This document shows positions 1 through 8,507 of a stretch of 64,000 nt of DNA, piece by piece. Every line of letters starts with the position of its first letter. Within the stretch, counting starts at the first letter, position 1. The notes below the pieces were generated by a model. That model saw nothing but the letters and a program-made list of their open reading frames with translations. It did not search any database and was not told where the DNA came from. Origin of the DNA: Flagellatimonas centrodinii (lineage in GTDB: Bacteria; Pseudomonadota; Gammaproteobacteria; Nevskiales; Nevskiaceae); assembly GCF_016918765.2 (NCBI RefSeq), contig NZ_CP092104.1, positions 372,001 to 436,000 on the forward strand. Direction: 5' to 3'. Position numbers and translations under genes: made by a program.

Positions 1-332
1 TGATCAAGGACCAGGTGCTGGGCGAAGTGACCGATCCCATTACCAATCGCCGCAACGAGATCCGCGCGCCCTTCGACGGCCGGGTTCTCGGTATGGCCCT
101 CAACCAATCGGTAATCCCCGGATTCGCGGCATACCACGTGGGCATCCAGCGGTCCGAAGAGGAGTTGGCGACCGCCGACCCCGCAGAGAGCACCGAGTCC
201 GATGCGGCGGCCGATGACACCGAACAGTCGGATCTCGCGCCCCCCGACATGGAGGTCGCACCGGAAACCGATGCGCCACCCGCGGATGTCGGCGATAGTG
301 CTCTCAGCGACGAGGAAGAGCGGCCCGACTGA
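1..332 (+). CDS. Succinylglutamate desuccinylase/aspartoacylase-family protein, 3' part
   Basis: Partial gene; the reading frame enters from the left window edge (first full codon at base 3) and stops at 330-332. The visible residues around EIRAPFDGRVLGMALNQ resemble the C-terminal beta-rich region of AstE/AspA-type zinc-dependent amidohydrolases, where the chain often ends with a HVGI-type strand (seen here). The zinc site and catalytic glutamate would lie upstream, outside the window. Unusually, the family core is followed by about 55 residues that are almost entirely Asp, Glu, Ala, Pro and Ser, a disordered acidic tail. The substrate cannot be read from this fragment; many members of this family are uncharacterised deacylases. 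Confidence 0.75.
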   Translation, partial: IKDQVLGEVTDPITNRRNEIRAPFDGRVLGMALNQSVIPGFAAYHVGIQRSEEELATADPAESTESDAAADDTEQSDLAPPDMEVAPETDAPPADVGDSALSDEEERPD

Positions 333-430
333 ATCGTGAGGCGGTTGGGGCCGGGGGTCGCGACAGCGGGGCCGGTATACTGGCCGCTTTCCGGTTTCCG
401 CCGCCCCTCGCGGCCCTCATCGCAGATTCC

Positions 431-2341
431 ATGAGCATCCAGATCACCTTCCCGGACGGCAACGTCAAGTCCTTCGACGCGCCGGTGACCGGCCTCGATA
501 TCGCCCAGGGCATCTCGCCGGGGCTGGCGAAGAAAGCAGTTGTCGTCGACGTCGATGGCGAACTCTGGGACCTCACGCGCCCGATCAGCCGTGACGCCCG
601 CATCAGCATCGTCACCCGCAATCAACCGGCCGCAGCCGAAGTCATCCGTCACGATGCCGCGCACGTCATGGCGCAGGCGGTGCAGGAACTGTTTCCCGGC
701 ACCCAGATCACCTTCGGGCCATCGACCGAATACGGCTTCTATTACGATTTCGCCCGCGATACGCCGTTTACCGAAGCCGATCTCGAACAGATCGAACGAC
801 GGATGCGTGACATCGTCAAACGCGATTTGCCGATCACCCGTGAAGTGTGGCCGCATGACCAGGCGGTGACGTATTTCCAGGCCCACGGTGAGCAGTTCAA
901 GGCCGAATGGATCCGCGACGGCATCAGCGCCGACGAAGAACTCACCATCTATCGTCAGGGCGACCAGTGGCTGGACATGTGCCTGGGGCCGCACCTGCCG
1001 TCCACCGGTCGCCTGGGCACGGCGTTCAAACTGGTCAAGGTGTCCGGCGCGTACTGGCGCGGCGACAAGAACAACGCCCAGTTGCAACGCATCTATGGTC
1101 TCGCCTTCGCCAGCGATGACGAGCTGAAGGCGCACCTGCGCATGCTCGAAGAAGCCGAGAAGCGCGATCACCGTCGCCTCGGCCGCCAGCTCGACCTGTT
1201 CCACCTGCAGGAGGAAGCGCCCGGATCAGTGTTCTGGCACCCCCGCGGCTGGACCCTGTTCCAGACCCTGATCGGCTTCATGCGGCGCAAGCAGTTCGAG
1301 GCCGGCTATCAGGAAATCAACACCCCGGACATGATGGACAAGGCGTTCTGGGAAGCCTCCGGCCATTGGCAGAACTACGGCGAGAACATGTTCTCCACCG
1401 AGCGCGATGAAGACCGCACGCTGTGCCTGAAACCGATGAACTGCCCCGGTCACGTACAGGTGTTCAACCAGGGCACCCGGTCTTACCGCGACCTGCCGCT
1501 GCGCCTGGCGGAGTTCGGCAAGGTGCACCGCTTCGAGCCTTCGGGAGCACTGCATGGCCTGCTGCGCGTGCGCAGCTTCACCCAGGATGACGGCCACATC
1601 TTCTGTACCCCGGACCAGCTCCAGGCCGAATGCGTGGCTTTTACCCGGCTGACGCTGGCCCAGTACCGCGAGTTCGGCTTCGACGATGTTCGCATCAAAT
1701 TGTCGACGCGACCGGAAAAGCGCATCGGCGCCGATGCCCTCTGGGACCAGTCCGAGACGGCGCTGGCCGATGCCCTGAAATCAATGGAAATCGAGTACGA
1801 GCTGTTCCCCGGCGAAGGCGCCTTCTACGGGCCTAAGCTGGAATTCGTGTTGCGCGATGCCATCGGCCGCGACTGGCAATGCGGCACCATCCAGGTCGAC
1901 CTCAACCTGCCCGGCCGACTGGATGCCGAGTACATCGGCGAAGACGGCAACCGCCACACGCCAATCATGCTGCACCGGGCCATCTTCGGCTCGCTGGAGC
2001 GATTCACCGGCATCCTCATCGAGCATCACGCCGGTGCGCTGCCGTACTGGCTGAGCCCGGTGCAGGCGGTGGTGGCACCGATTGTCTCGGACGCCGACGA
2101 CTACGCGCGCGAAGTGACGACTGCCCTCGTTGCCGTCGGCGTGCGCGCCGACCATGACCTCACCAATGAGAAGATCAACAAGAAGATCCGCGAGCTGTCG
2201 CTGCAGAAGATTCCCGTGATCGTGGTGGTGGGCCGCAAGGAAGCCGAGGAGCGAACCGTCACCCTGCGCTTCCGCGGTGAAGAGCGGCAGGAAACCTTAC
2301 CGCTTGCCGACGCCCTCGAACGCCTCAAGACCCTGCACTGA
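431..2341 (+). CDS. thrS: Threonine-tRNA ligase
   Basis: Cytoplasmic class II aminoacyl-tRNA synthetase, 636 aa, full family length. An N-terminal TGS domain (about 1-62) is followed by the SAD editing domain with its HxxxH zinc/editing motif (His74, His78) and a CLGPH segment. The catalytic core carries the class II motifs: LKPMNCPGH with the zinc-binding cysteine, the GKVHRFEPSGALHGLLRVR segment and GRDWQCGTIQVD. The C-terminal anticodon-binding domain contains NEKINKKIRE and GRKEAEERTVTLR. ATG at 431 gives the family-standard N terminus. In many gammaproteobacteria thrS is followed by infC-rpmI-rplT; here the next gene, one base after the stop, is an M23 peptidase. An extended minus-10-like TATACT lies at 376-381. 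Confidence 0.98.
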   Translation: MSIQITFPDGNVKSFDAPVTGLDIAQGISPGLAKKAVVVDVDGELWDLTRPISRDARISIVTRNQPAAAEVIRHDAAHVMAQAVQELFPGTQITFGPSTEYGFYYDFARDTPFTEADLEQIERRMRDIVKRDLPITREVWPHDQAVTYFQAHGEQFKAEWIRDGISADEELTIYRQGDQWLDMCLGPHLPSTGRLGTAFKLVKVSGAYWRGDKNNAQLQRIYGLAFASDDELKAHLRMLEEAEKRDHRRLGRQLDLFHLQEEAPGSVFWHPRGWTLFQTLIGFMRRKQFEAGYQEINTPDMMDKAFWEASGHWQNYGENMFSTERDEDRTLCLKPMNCPGHVQVFNQGTRSYRDLPLRLAEFGKVHRFEPSGALHGLLRVRSFTQDDGHIFCTPDQLQAECVAFTRLTLAQYREFGFDDVRIKLSTRPEKRIGADALWDQSETALADALKSMEIEYELFPGEGAFYGPKLEFVLRDAIGRDWQCGTIQVDLNLPGRLDAEYIGEDGNRHTPIMLHRAIFGSLERFTGILIEHHAGALPYWLSPVQAVVAPIVSDADDYAREVTTALVAVGVRADHDLTNEKINKKIRELSLQKIPVIVVVGRKEAEERTVTLRFRGEERQETLPLADALERLKTLH

Positions 2342-2342
2342 C

Positions 2343-3158
2343 ATGCGCCTGATCGCCCTCGCCCTGCTGCTTGCCGCCACCCACGCCACCGCGCTGGAGG
2401 TCAACGGTCGCTGGATTCAGGGCGGCTACGTCAGCGGCACCGTTGAGCCGGGCAGCCAGGTCCGGATCGACGGGCAGAAGGTCGCAGTCACCGCAGACGG
2501 CGCCTTCGCCTTCGGTCTCGGCTTCGATGCCCCATTGGCGGCGGTGCTGTCGACCACCGGCCCGGACGGCATTGTCAGCCGACACGAGTTCCCGGTGGCG
2601 GCGCGCGACTACCCCGAGAGCCGCATCAACGGTCTGCCCGGCGCGATGGTGACCCCGCCGAAGGCGGTGCTCGACCGCATTGCCCGCGACAACCGCGAGG
2701 TCGGCAAGGCGCGTGCGCCGCGCCGCGCCCAACAGGACTTCGGTGCCGGCTTCCAGTGGCCGGTGCAGGGCCGCATCTCCGGCGAGTTCGGCGCCAAACG
2801 CGTTCTCAATGGCGTCCCCCGGCAACCCCACTTCGGTATCGACATCGCGGCGCCGGAAGGCACCCCTATCGAGGCCAGCGCGGGCGGCGTGGTCACCATG
2901 GCGGACCCCGATCTCTACTACACCGGTGGCACCATCATCCTCGATCATGGCCTTGGCATTTCCACCACCTATCTGCACCTGTCGCGGCTGGACGTGGAGG
3001 TCGGCGATCGGGTGGAAAAAGGTCAGGTGATCGGCCTTGTCGGTATGACCGGTCGTGCCACCGGCCCGCACCTGTGCTGGCGGGCCAACTGGAACACGGT
3101 TCGCTTCGACCCGTCCCTGCTGGTCGAGGCCGTTCCGGCGCGAACGCAGCCGAAATAA
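2343..3158 (+). CDS. Secreted M23-family (LytM-type) metallopeptidase
   Basis: 271 aa. The start at 2343 is one base beyond the thrS stop and gives a clean signal peptide (MRLIALALLLAATHATA), so the protein is exported. An N-terminal beta-rich segment (about 20-100) precedes a linker and the C-terminal M23 domain (about 140-265). The zinc ligands are visible: His and Asp in HFGIDIAAPEGTP, and the two His of YLHLS and GPHLCWRANW. Members cleave peptidoglycan cross-bridges or, when the groove is altered, activate amidases; all ligands look intact here, so an active endopeptidase is likely. The ending GPHLCWRAN is close to peptidases of the YebA/NlpD group. Coupling to thrS suggests co-transcription. 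Confidence 0.9.
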   Translation: MRLIALALLLAATHATALEVNGRWIQGGYVSGTVEPGSQVRIDGQKVAVTADGAFAFGLGFDAPLAAVLSTTGPDGIVSRHEFPVAARDYPESRINGLPGAMVTPPKAVLDRIARDNREVGKARAPRRAQQDFGAGFQWPVQGRISGEFGAKRVLNGVPRQPHFGIDIAAPEGTPIEASAGGVVTMADPDLYYTGGTIILDHGLGISTTYLHLSRLDVEVGDRVEKGQVIGLVGMTGRATGPHLCWRANWNTVRFDPSLLVEAVPARTQPK

Positions 3159-3244
3159 TCCCGGGCGCCCCCGACGTGATGGCGGCCCGCTGGCAGGCGC
3201 AGCCGGCTGCTATGATCAACTCGAATCTGCTTCGGAGCCGTCCC

Positions 3245-3580
3245 ATGCGTCTGCTGGTCTGTGCCCTGTTCGCCGCCGCCCTCGCCGGTCCTGCCGCGGC
3301 CGAGGTGCTCACGCTGCCTGACGACAGCACCGTGGCCGCCATCCGCAGCCAACTGCCAGCCCGTGGCAGTTCGATGCGATCGGTCGAAGCGCGCCTCGGC
3401 ATGCCGATGCAAAAACACGCACCGGTGGGCGGCGGTCACCCCAAGCGACCACCGATCACCCGCTGGGACTACCCCGGCTACTCCGTCTTCTTTGAGAACG
3501 ACCACGTCATCGACGCGGTGATCAAAGGTGCGCCCGCGCCGTTGCACAATGTGGATGCGCTGCGCGCGACCCAACCCTGA
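3245..3580 (+). CDS. Small secreted protein, BamE/SmpA-like motif, function unknown
   Basis: 111 aa. ATG at 3245 begins a signal peptide (MRLLVCALFAAALAGPAAAE). The mature part has a short helix-like segment with SSMRSVEARLGMP, then PPITRWDYPGYSVFFEN, ending in a conserved-looking VIDAVIKG strand. This helix plus RLG-x-P plus WDY-x-x-YxVFFE pattern recalls the SmpA/BamE-type two-helix/three-strand fold, but there is no lipobox. The similarity is by eye and could be coincidental. It lies 86 bp after the M23 gene and 34 bp before aguA, on the same strand. Periplasmic location is inferred from the signal peptide. Confidence 0.7.
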   Translation: MRLLVCALFAAALAGPAAAEVLTLPDDSTVAAIRSQLPARGSSMRSVEARLGMPMQKHAPVGGGHPKRPPITRWDYPGYSVFFENDHVIDAVIKGAPAPLHNVDALRATQP

Positions 3581-3614
3581 TGAACCGCGCCTGCGGGCGT
3601 CCGAGAGCCCCCTG

Positions 3615-4643
3615 ATGAACATCGTCCTGCCCGCCGAGTGGGCGCCGCAAGCCTGCATCCAGCTCACCTGGCCGCGGCCGGACGGCGATTTCGCCCGCTG
3701 GTTCGATCGCGTCGAGGCGACCTTCGTGGATCTTGCCTGTGCCATCACCCGTTTCCAGCCCCTGCTGGTGGCCGCACCAGGTGATGCCGGTCCCCTGAAA
3801 CGGCGGCTCGAGAACGCCGGGGTTCCGGCCGACCGGCTCGCGGTGGTGGCGGTCCGCGCCAACGATGTCTGGGCCCGCGATCATGGGCCGATCACGGTCC
3901 TGCGCGACGGTCACCCGGTGCACCTCGACTTCACCTTCAACGGCTGGGGCGGCAAGTTCGATGCCCGGCTCGACAACACCGTGACCCGTCAGCTCGCTGC
4001 CGCCGGGGCGCTGACGGCGCCGGTGGAATCGCTCGATTTCGTGCTGGAAGGCGGCGGCATCGAGTCGGACGGTCAGGGGACGTTACTGACCACCGAGCGC
4101 TGTCTGCTGGCGCCCACCCGCAACGGCAAACTCAGCCGCAATGTCATCGAACAGAAGCTGGCGCACTGGTTTGGCCTGAACCGGATGCTGTGGCTCAAGC
4201 ACGGCGATCTGCTGGGTGACGACACCGACGGTCACATCGACACCCTGGCGCGCTTCTGCGACCCGCAGACCATTGCCTACCAGGCCTGTGATGATCGCAC
4301 CGACTCGCACCATGACGATCTCGCCGCCATGGCCGCTGAACTTCGCGCCTTCAAACAGGCCAATGGGCAACCGTACCGTCTGATTCCGCTGCCGATGGCG
4401 CCGGCCATCCACGATGAGGACGGTCGCCGTCTGCCTGCCGGCTACGCCAATTTCCTCATCCTCAACGCGGCGGTGCTGGTCCCGACTTATGGTGATAACC
4501 AGCGCGACCGAGAAGCGCTGTCGGCATTGGCCCCGGCATTTCCCGGCCGCGAGATCGTCGGCGTCGACTGCGTCGCCCTCATTCACCAGTACGGCAGCCT
4601 GCATTGTGTGACCATGCAGATTCCCGATGCCACCGGAGCCTGA
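3615..4643 (+). CDS. aguA: Agmatine deiminase
   Basis: 342 aa, guanidino-group-modifying enzyme converting agmatine to N-carbamoylputrescine and ammonia. Family signatures are in order: WPRPDGDF near the N terminus, ANDVWARDHGPI, LEGGGIESDGQGTLLTT, the catalytic GDDTDGHIDT (Asp/His) and the nucleophile cysteine in YGSLHCVTMQIP near the C terminus. The start at 3615 matches the family N terminus (MNIVLPAEWAPQ); the frame extends further upstream but without family residues. The stop is one base before the aguB start, so the two enzymes of the agmatine route to putrescine are translationally linked. Confidence 0.95.
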   Translation: MNIVLPAEWAPQACIQLTWPRPDGDFARWFDRVEATFVDLACAITRFQPLLVAAPGDAGPLKRRLENAGVPADRLAVVAVRANDVWARDHGPITVLRDGHPVHLDFTFNGWGGKFDARLDNTVTRQLAAAGALTAPVESLDFVLEGGGIESDGQGTLLTTERCLLAPTRNGKLSRNVIEQKLAHWFGLNRMLWLKHGDLLGDDTDGHIDTLARFCDPQTIAYQACDDRTDSHHDDLAAMAAELRAFKQANGQPYRLIPLPMAPAIHDEDGRRLPAGYANFLILNAAVLVPTYGDNQRDREALSALAPAFPGREIVGVDCVALIHQYGSLHCVTMQIPDATGA

Positions 4644-4644
4644 G

Positions 4645-5538
4645 ATGCCCGCACGCCCGAAAACATTGTGCGTCGGCCTGGTCCAGCAGCCCTGCACCGC
4701 CGACAGCAACTTCAACCGTAAGGCCTCGGAGGACGGCATCCGTGCCGCTGCGGCTGGCGGTGCCCAACTGGTGCTGTTGCAGGAACTGCATACCTCGCTT
4801 TACTTCTGCCAGCATGAAGACACTGCCCTGTTCGACCTCGCCGAACCGATTCCCGGTCCGTCGACGACCTGGCTCGGCAAGCTGGCAAAGAAGCATGGTG
4901 TGGTCATTGTCGGCTCGCTGTTCGAGCGCCGCGCGCCCGGTCTCTACCACAACACCGCGGTGGTGCTTGAGAAGGACGGTACGCTGGCTGGCACCTACCG
5001 AAAAATGCACATCCCCGACGATCCCGGCTATTACGAGAAGTTCTATTTCACCCCCGGCGATCTCGGCTTCACCCCGGTCGAGACCTCGGTAGGGCGACTT
5101 GGCGTCCTGGTGTGCTGGGATCAGTGGTACCCCGAGGCCGCGCGGCTGATGGCACTGGCCGGCGCTGACCTGCTGCTCTACCCCACCGCCATCGGCTGGA
5201 ACCCGGACGACGATGCCGACGAACAATCACGGCAGCGCGACGCCTGGATCACCATCCAGCGCAGCCATGCCGTGGCCAACGGCCTGCCGGTGCTGGTGGC
5301 CAACCGGGTCGGCTTCGAGGCCGATCCTACCGGTCAGTGGCCGGGCAGTCGCTTCTGGGGCAGCAGTTTCGTCGCCGGGCCGCAAGGCGAACTGCTGGCG
5401 CAGTCGGGCGCGGAGGCGGACGTGCTGGTGACCGAGGTGGACCTCACGCGCAGCGAGAACGTTCGCCGCTGGTGGCCCTTTCTCAGAGACCGCCGTATCG
5501 ACGCCTACGGTGATCTGACCCGCCGCTTTCGCGACTGA
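4645..5538 (+). CDS. aguB: N-carbamoylputrescine amidohydrolase
   Basis: 297 aa nitrilase-superfamily (CN hydrolase) enzyme hydrolysing N-carbamoylputrescine to putrescine, CO2 and ammonia. The Glu-Lys-Cys triad is seen in LLQELHTSLYFC (Glu), GTYRKMHIPDDPGYYEKFYF (Lys) and LVCWDQWYPEAARL (Cys). The extended carbamoylputrescine-type motif FTPGDLGFTPVET is present. ATG at 4645 is preferred over 4627 because it follows the aguA stop directly and gives the usual short N terminus; both are in frame. With aguA it makes the two-step arginine/agmatine route to putrescine. Confidence 0.95.
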   Translation: MPARPKTLCVGLVQQPCTADSNFNRKASEDGIRAAAAGGAQLVLLQELHTSLYFCQHEDTALFDLAEPIPGPSTTWLGKLAKKHGVVIVGSLFERRAPGLYHNTAVVLEKDGTLAGTYRKMHIPDDPGYYEKFYFTPGDLGFTPVETSVGRLGVLVCWDQWYPEAARLMALAGADLLLYPTAIGWNPDDDADEQSRQRDAWITIQRSHAVANGLPVLVANRVGFEADPTGQWPGSRFWGSSFVAGPQGELLAQSGAEADVLVTEVDLTRSENVRRWWPFLRDRRIDAYGDLTRRFRD

Positions 5539-5668
5539 TACCGCCCGTCGCGGGACGACGCTGCCGCCCCGAACTGCTACCCTCGGCCACCCAACAAGAA
5601 ATTGACGGGTGCGGTCCCGAGCGTGTCTATCGTTGCCTGTCGGTTTCCCCATTACTGAGGAGACTCCG

Positions 5669-7285
5669 ATGGCCGAGCCCGGTCCCAACCCGAATCCGAC
5701 CGCGATCAGTATCCGTCGTGTCGGGCCATTCCCCCGCGTCAGCCCGCCGGTGTTCATCACTGCGGCACTGTCGGTGCTGGTTTTCGTGTTGTTCGGCAGC
5801 TTGTTTACCGAGCCGGCGGAGACCCTGTTCAACGCGATCCAGGGCGGCATCACCCGCTATCTGGGCTGGTACTACATCCTGGTCACCAGCCTGTTCGTCG
5901 GTTTCGTGTTGTGGCTGTTGCTGTCGCGCTACGGTGACGTCCGCCTCGGTGACCCACACGAGAAGCCGGAATACGGCTACTTCTCCTGGTTCGCGATGCT
6001 CTTCTCGGCGGGCATGGGCATCGGGTTGCTGTTCTGGAGCATCGCCGAGCCGATGTATCACTACGTGACGCCGCCCTTCGGGGCCGAAGGCGAATCCGCC
6101 CGTGCCGCTGAAGTCGCCCTGCGCACCACCTTCTTCCACTGGGGGCTGCATGCCTGGGCAATCTACGTCATCGTCGGCCTGTCACTGGCCTACTTCGCCT
6201 ACCGCCACAAGCTGCCCCTGTCGATCCGCTCGGCGTTCTACCCACTGTTCGGCGATCGCATCTATGGCTGGCCCGGGCACGTCATCGACACCATCGCGGT
6301 ATTCGGCACGTTGTTCGGCGTCGCCACTTCGCTCGGCCTGGGCGTACAACAGGTGAATGCCGGGCTTGCCTACCTACTCGACATTCCGCAATCCCTGCCG
6401 ATCCAGCTGGGGCTGATCGCGGTCATTACCGCCATCGCCACCGCCTCGGTGGTCGCGGGGCTCAACAAGGGCGTGAAGTTTCTGTCCGAGCTGAACATCT
6501 GGCTCAGCCTGGGTCTGGTCACGCTGATTCTGGTCCTGGGGCCGACCATCTTCATCCTCAATACCTTCGTCGAGACCACCGGCCGCTACCTGCAGAATCT
6601 GGTGCTGATGAGCTTCTGGACCGACACCATCGGCAACAGCGGCTGGGCAGGCAGCTGGACCATTTTTTACTGGGGCTGGTGGATCGCCTGGGCACCTTTC
6701 GTCGGCATGTTCATCGCGCGGGTCTCGCGAGGCCGAACCATTCGTGAGTTCACCCTTGGCGTGCTGTTCGTGCCCACACTGGTGACATTCCTTTGGCTGT
6801 CGGTGTTTGGCGGCACGGCCCTGAACCTCGAGCTTCTGCACGATGGTGGTATTGCCGCAGCGGTACAGGCTGACCTCACCACCGCGCTCTATGTGACCCT
6901 CGATCAGCTGCCCCTGGCCGGCCTGACTGCAGCCGTCGCGACAGTGGTGGTGGTCACATTCTTCGTCACCTCGTCGGACTCCGGCAGTCTGGTCATCGAC
7001 ATGCTGACTTCGGGGGGTGAACTCGACCCGCCACGGGTGCAACGCGTGTTCTGGGCGGTTCTGGAGGGCGTGGTGGCTGCGGTGCTGCTCGTCGCGGGCG
7101 GCTTGGGGGCACTGCAGACCGCTTCCATCGCGACCGGCCTGCTGTTTTCGGTGGTGATGGTGCTGATGTGCGTATCGCTGCTCAAGGCCTTCCGCCACGA
7201 ACCGATCACGCCCACCGTGCGTGAGCGGGAAGCGGATGCGCCGAAGGAGACCTTCGGCGATATCGAGCACCCGCGCGAAGGCTGA
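5669..7285 (+). CDS. BCCT-family betaine/carnitine/choline-type transporter
   Basis: 538 aa, 12 predicted membrane segments. BCCT hallmarks: GMGIGLLFWSIAEPMYHY, HWGLHAWAIYVIVGLSLAYF, and the WGWWIAWAPFVGMFIARVSR signature with the tryptophans that form the substrate cage. A GAGGAG Shine-Dalgarno at about 5658-5663 fixes the start at 5669. Such carriers import quaternary amines (glycine betaine, choline, carnitine, DMSP) using Na+ or H+; the C-terminal tail is short (about 35 residues), so the long osmosensory tail of BetP-type proteins is absent. The porin-like gene follows after 30 bp on the same strand and is probably co-transcribed. Confidence 0.93.
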   Translation: MAEPGPNPNPTAISIRRVGPFPRVSPPVFITAALSVLVFVLFGSLFTEPAETLFNAIQGGITRYLGWYYILVTSLFVGFVLWLLLSRYGDVRLGDPHEKPEYGYFSWFAMLFSAGMGIGLLFWSIAEPMYHYVTPPFGAEGESARAAEVALRTTFFHWGLHAWAIYVIVGLSLAYFAYRHKLPLSIRSAFYPLFGDRIYGWPGHVIDTIAVFGTLFGVATSLGLGVQQVNAGLAYLLDIPQSLPIQLGLIAVITAIATASVVAGLNKGVKFLSELNIWLSLGLVTLILVLGPTIFILNTFVETTGRYLQNLVLMSFWTDTIGNSGWAGSWTIFYWGWWIAWAPFVGMFIARVSRGRTIREFTLGVLFVPTLVTFLWLSVFGGTALNLELLHDGGIAAAVQADLTTALYVTLDQLPLAGLTAAVATVVVVTFFVTSSDSGSLVIDMLTSGGELDPPRVQRVFWAVLEGVVAAVLLVAGGLGALQTASIATGLLFSVVMVLMCVSLLKAFRHEPITPTVREREADAPKETFGDIEHPREG

Positions 7286-7315
7286 TCACACCATAACGAC
7301 AAGAGGGGATTCACC

Positions 7316-8476
7316 ATGAACATCATCCAACGGATGCGAGCACCCGTCGGCGGCATTCTGGCGCTCGCCGCCCTCACCTGCCTCCCGTTACCGGCAGTTG
7401 CCGAAGACGGGGATGAAGGCATTCGTGTCGGTGGCGCCGTGCGGGTGCAGTACAGCATCGAAGACTACGATGCCGACAATCGCGAACGGGGCGGCGACTT
7501 CGACTTCGATACGTTCCGGCTCAACCTCGATGGCACCGTCGGCGACGTCACGTTGTCGGCCGAGTGGCGCTATTACCAGTACATGCAGGTCATTCACCAT
7601 GCCTGGGTGGGCTACGACTTCAGCGAACACTGGCAGGGGCAACTGGGCATCACCCGGGTGCCGTTCGGCAACCAGCCCTACAACTCGCATTCGTATTTCT
7701 TCGATACCACGTACTATGTCGGGCTTGAGGACGACTACGACATGGGCGCGGTACTCCACGGCACCCTGGGCGACCTGAACCTGCAGCTGGGCTTCTTCAA
7801 GAATGACGAGCAAGGCGGGATCGACGGCTATGTCACCGACCGGTCCGAGCGTTATTCCTACGACGTGGTCGGCGTCCGGCTGCCGGGCGAAGGCACGTTC
7901 GACGCGCCCGCCAGCGGCATTGCCGAGGGCAACACACTGGCGGCGCGCCTCGCGTGGACCCTGGGCGGCGACACCGGGCTGAAAGCGGATGTCGGACTGT
8001 CCGCCCTGGGCGGAACGCTGTATGACGCCAGCGACGATGTCGGCAACACGCTCGCCTACGCAGCCCACGCCAATGCCGATCTCGGCCCCTGGAACCTGAT
8101 GCTGCAGGCAACCCGCTACGACTACGAGCTGGATGCCGGCGGCGATGCTCTTGTGGTGGGCGCCTACGCCTTCTTCGACACCATTCCGGCGAGTGCGACG
8201 CTTTACACCGCCAACCTCGCCTACGCACTGCCTGTGAAGATCGGACCCATCACCGGACTGACGTTCTACAACGACTACAGTCTGATGACGGCCAAGGCCG
8301 GCAACCTCGACGACACCTTCATGAACGTGCTCGGCATGTCGATCGCGGCCGGCGGCCTCTTCACCTATGTCGATCTCGTCACTGCCGAAAACCAGCCCTT
8401 CATCGGCGGCACGCTGGGCGCAGACGGGGGCGGCACCAGCACCCGGTTCAATATCAACGTTGGCTACTACTTCTGA
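7316..8476 (+). CDS. Porin-like outer-membrane beta-barrel protein
   Basis: 386 aa. A signal peptide (to about residue 29, ending PAVAEDG) is followed by alternating hydrophobic/aromatic strands typical of a 14-16-strand barrel, starting RVGGAVRVQYSIED and ending with the outer-membrane signature NINVGYYF (terminal Phe). The FDFDTFRLNLDG and WRYYQYMQ segments recall phosphate-selective porin O/P-type and related barrels. AGGGG ahead of the ATG at 7316 supports the start. It sits 30 bp behind the BCCT gene, suggesting that the barrel supplies the periplasm with that carrier's substrate; this is inference from position only. Confidence 0.8.
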   Translation: MNIIQRMRAPVGGILALAALTCLPLPAVAEDGDEGIRVGGAVRVQYSIEDYDADNRERGGDFDFDTFRLNLDGTVGDVTLSAEWRYYQYMQVIHHAWVGYDFSEHWQGQLGITRVPFGNQPYNSHSYFFDTTYYVGLEDDYDMGAVLHGTLGDLNLQLGFFKNDEQGGIDGYVTDRSERYSYDVVGVRLPGEGTFDAPASGIAEGNTLAARLAWTLGGDTGLKADVGLSALGGTLYDASDDVGNTLAYAAHANADLGPWNLMLQATRYDYELDAGGDALVVGAYAFFDTIPASATLYTANLAYALPVKIGPITGLTFYNDYSLMTAKAGNLDDTFMNVLGMSIAAGGLFTYVDLVTAENQPFIGGTLGADGGGTSTRFNINVGYYF

Positions 8477-8507
8477 TGTCTGTTGACCTGCCGGCCGCAG
8501 ACACCTG

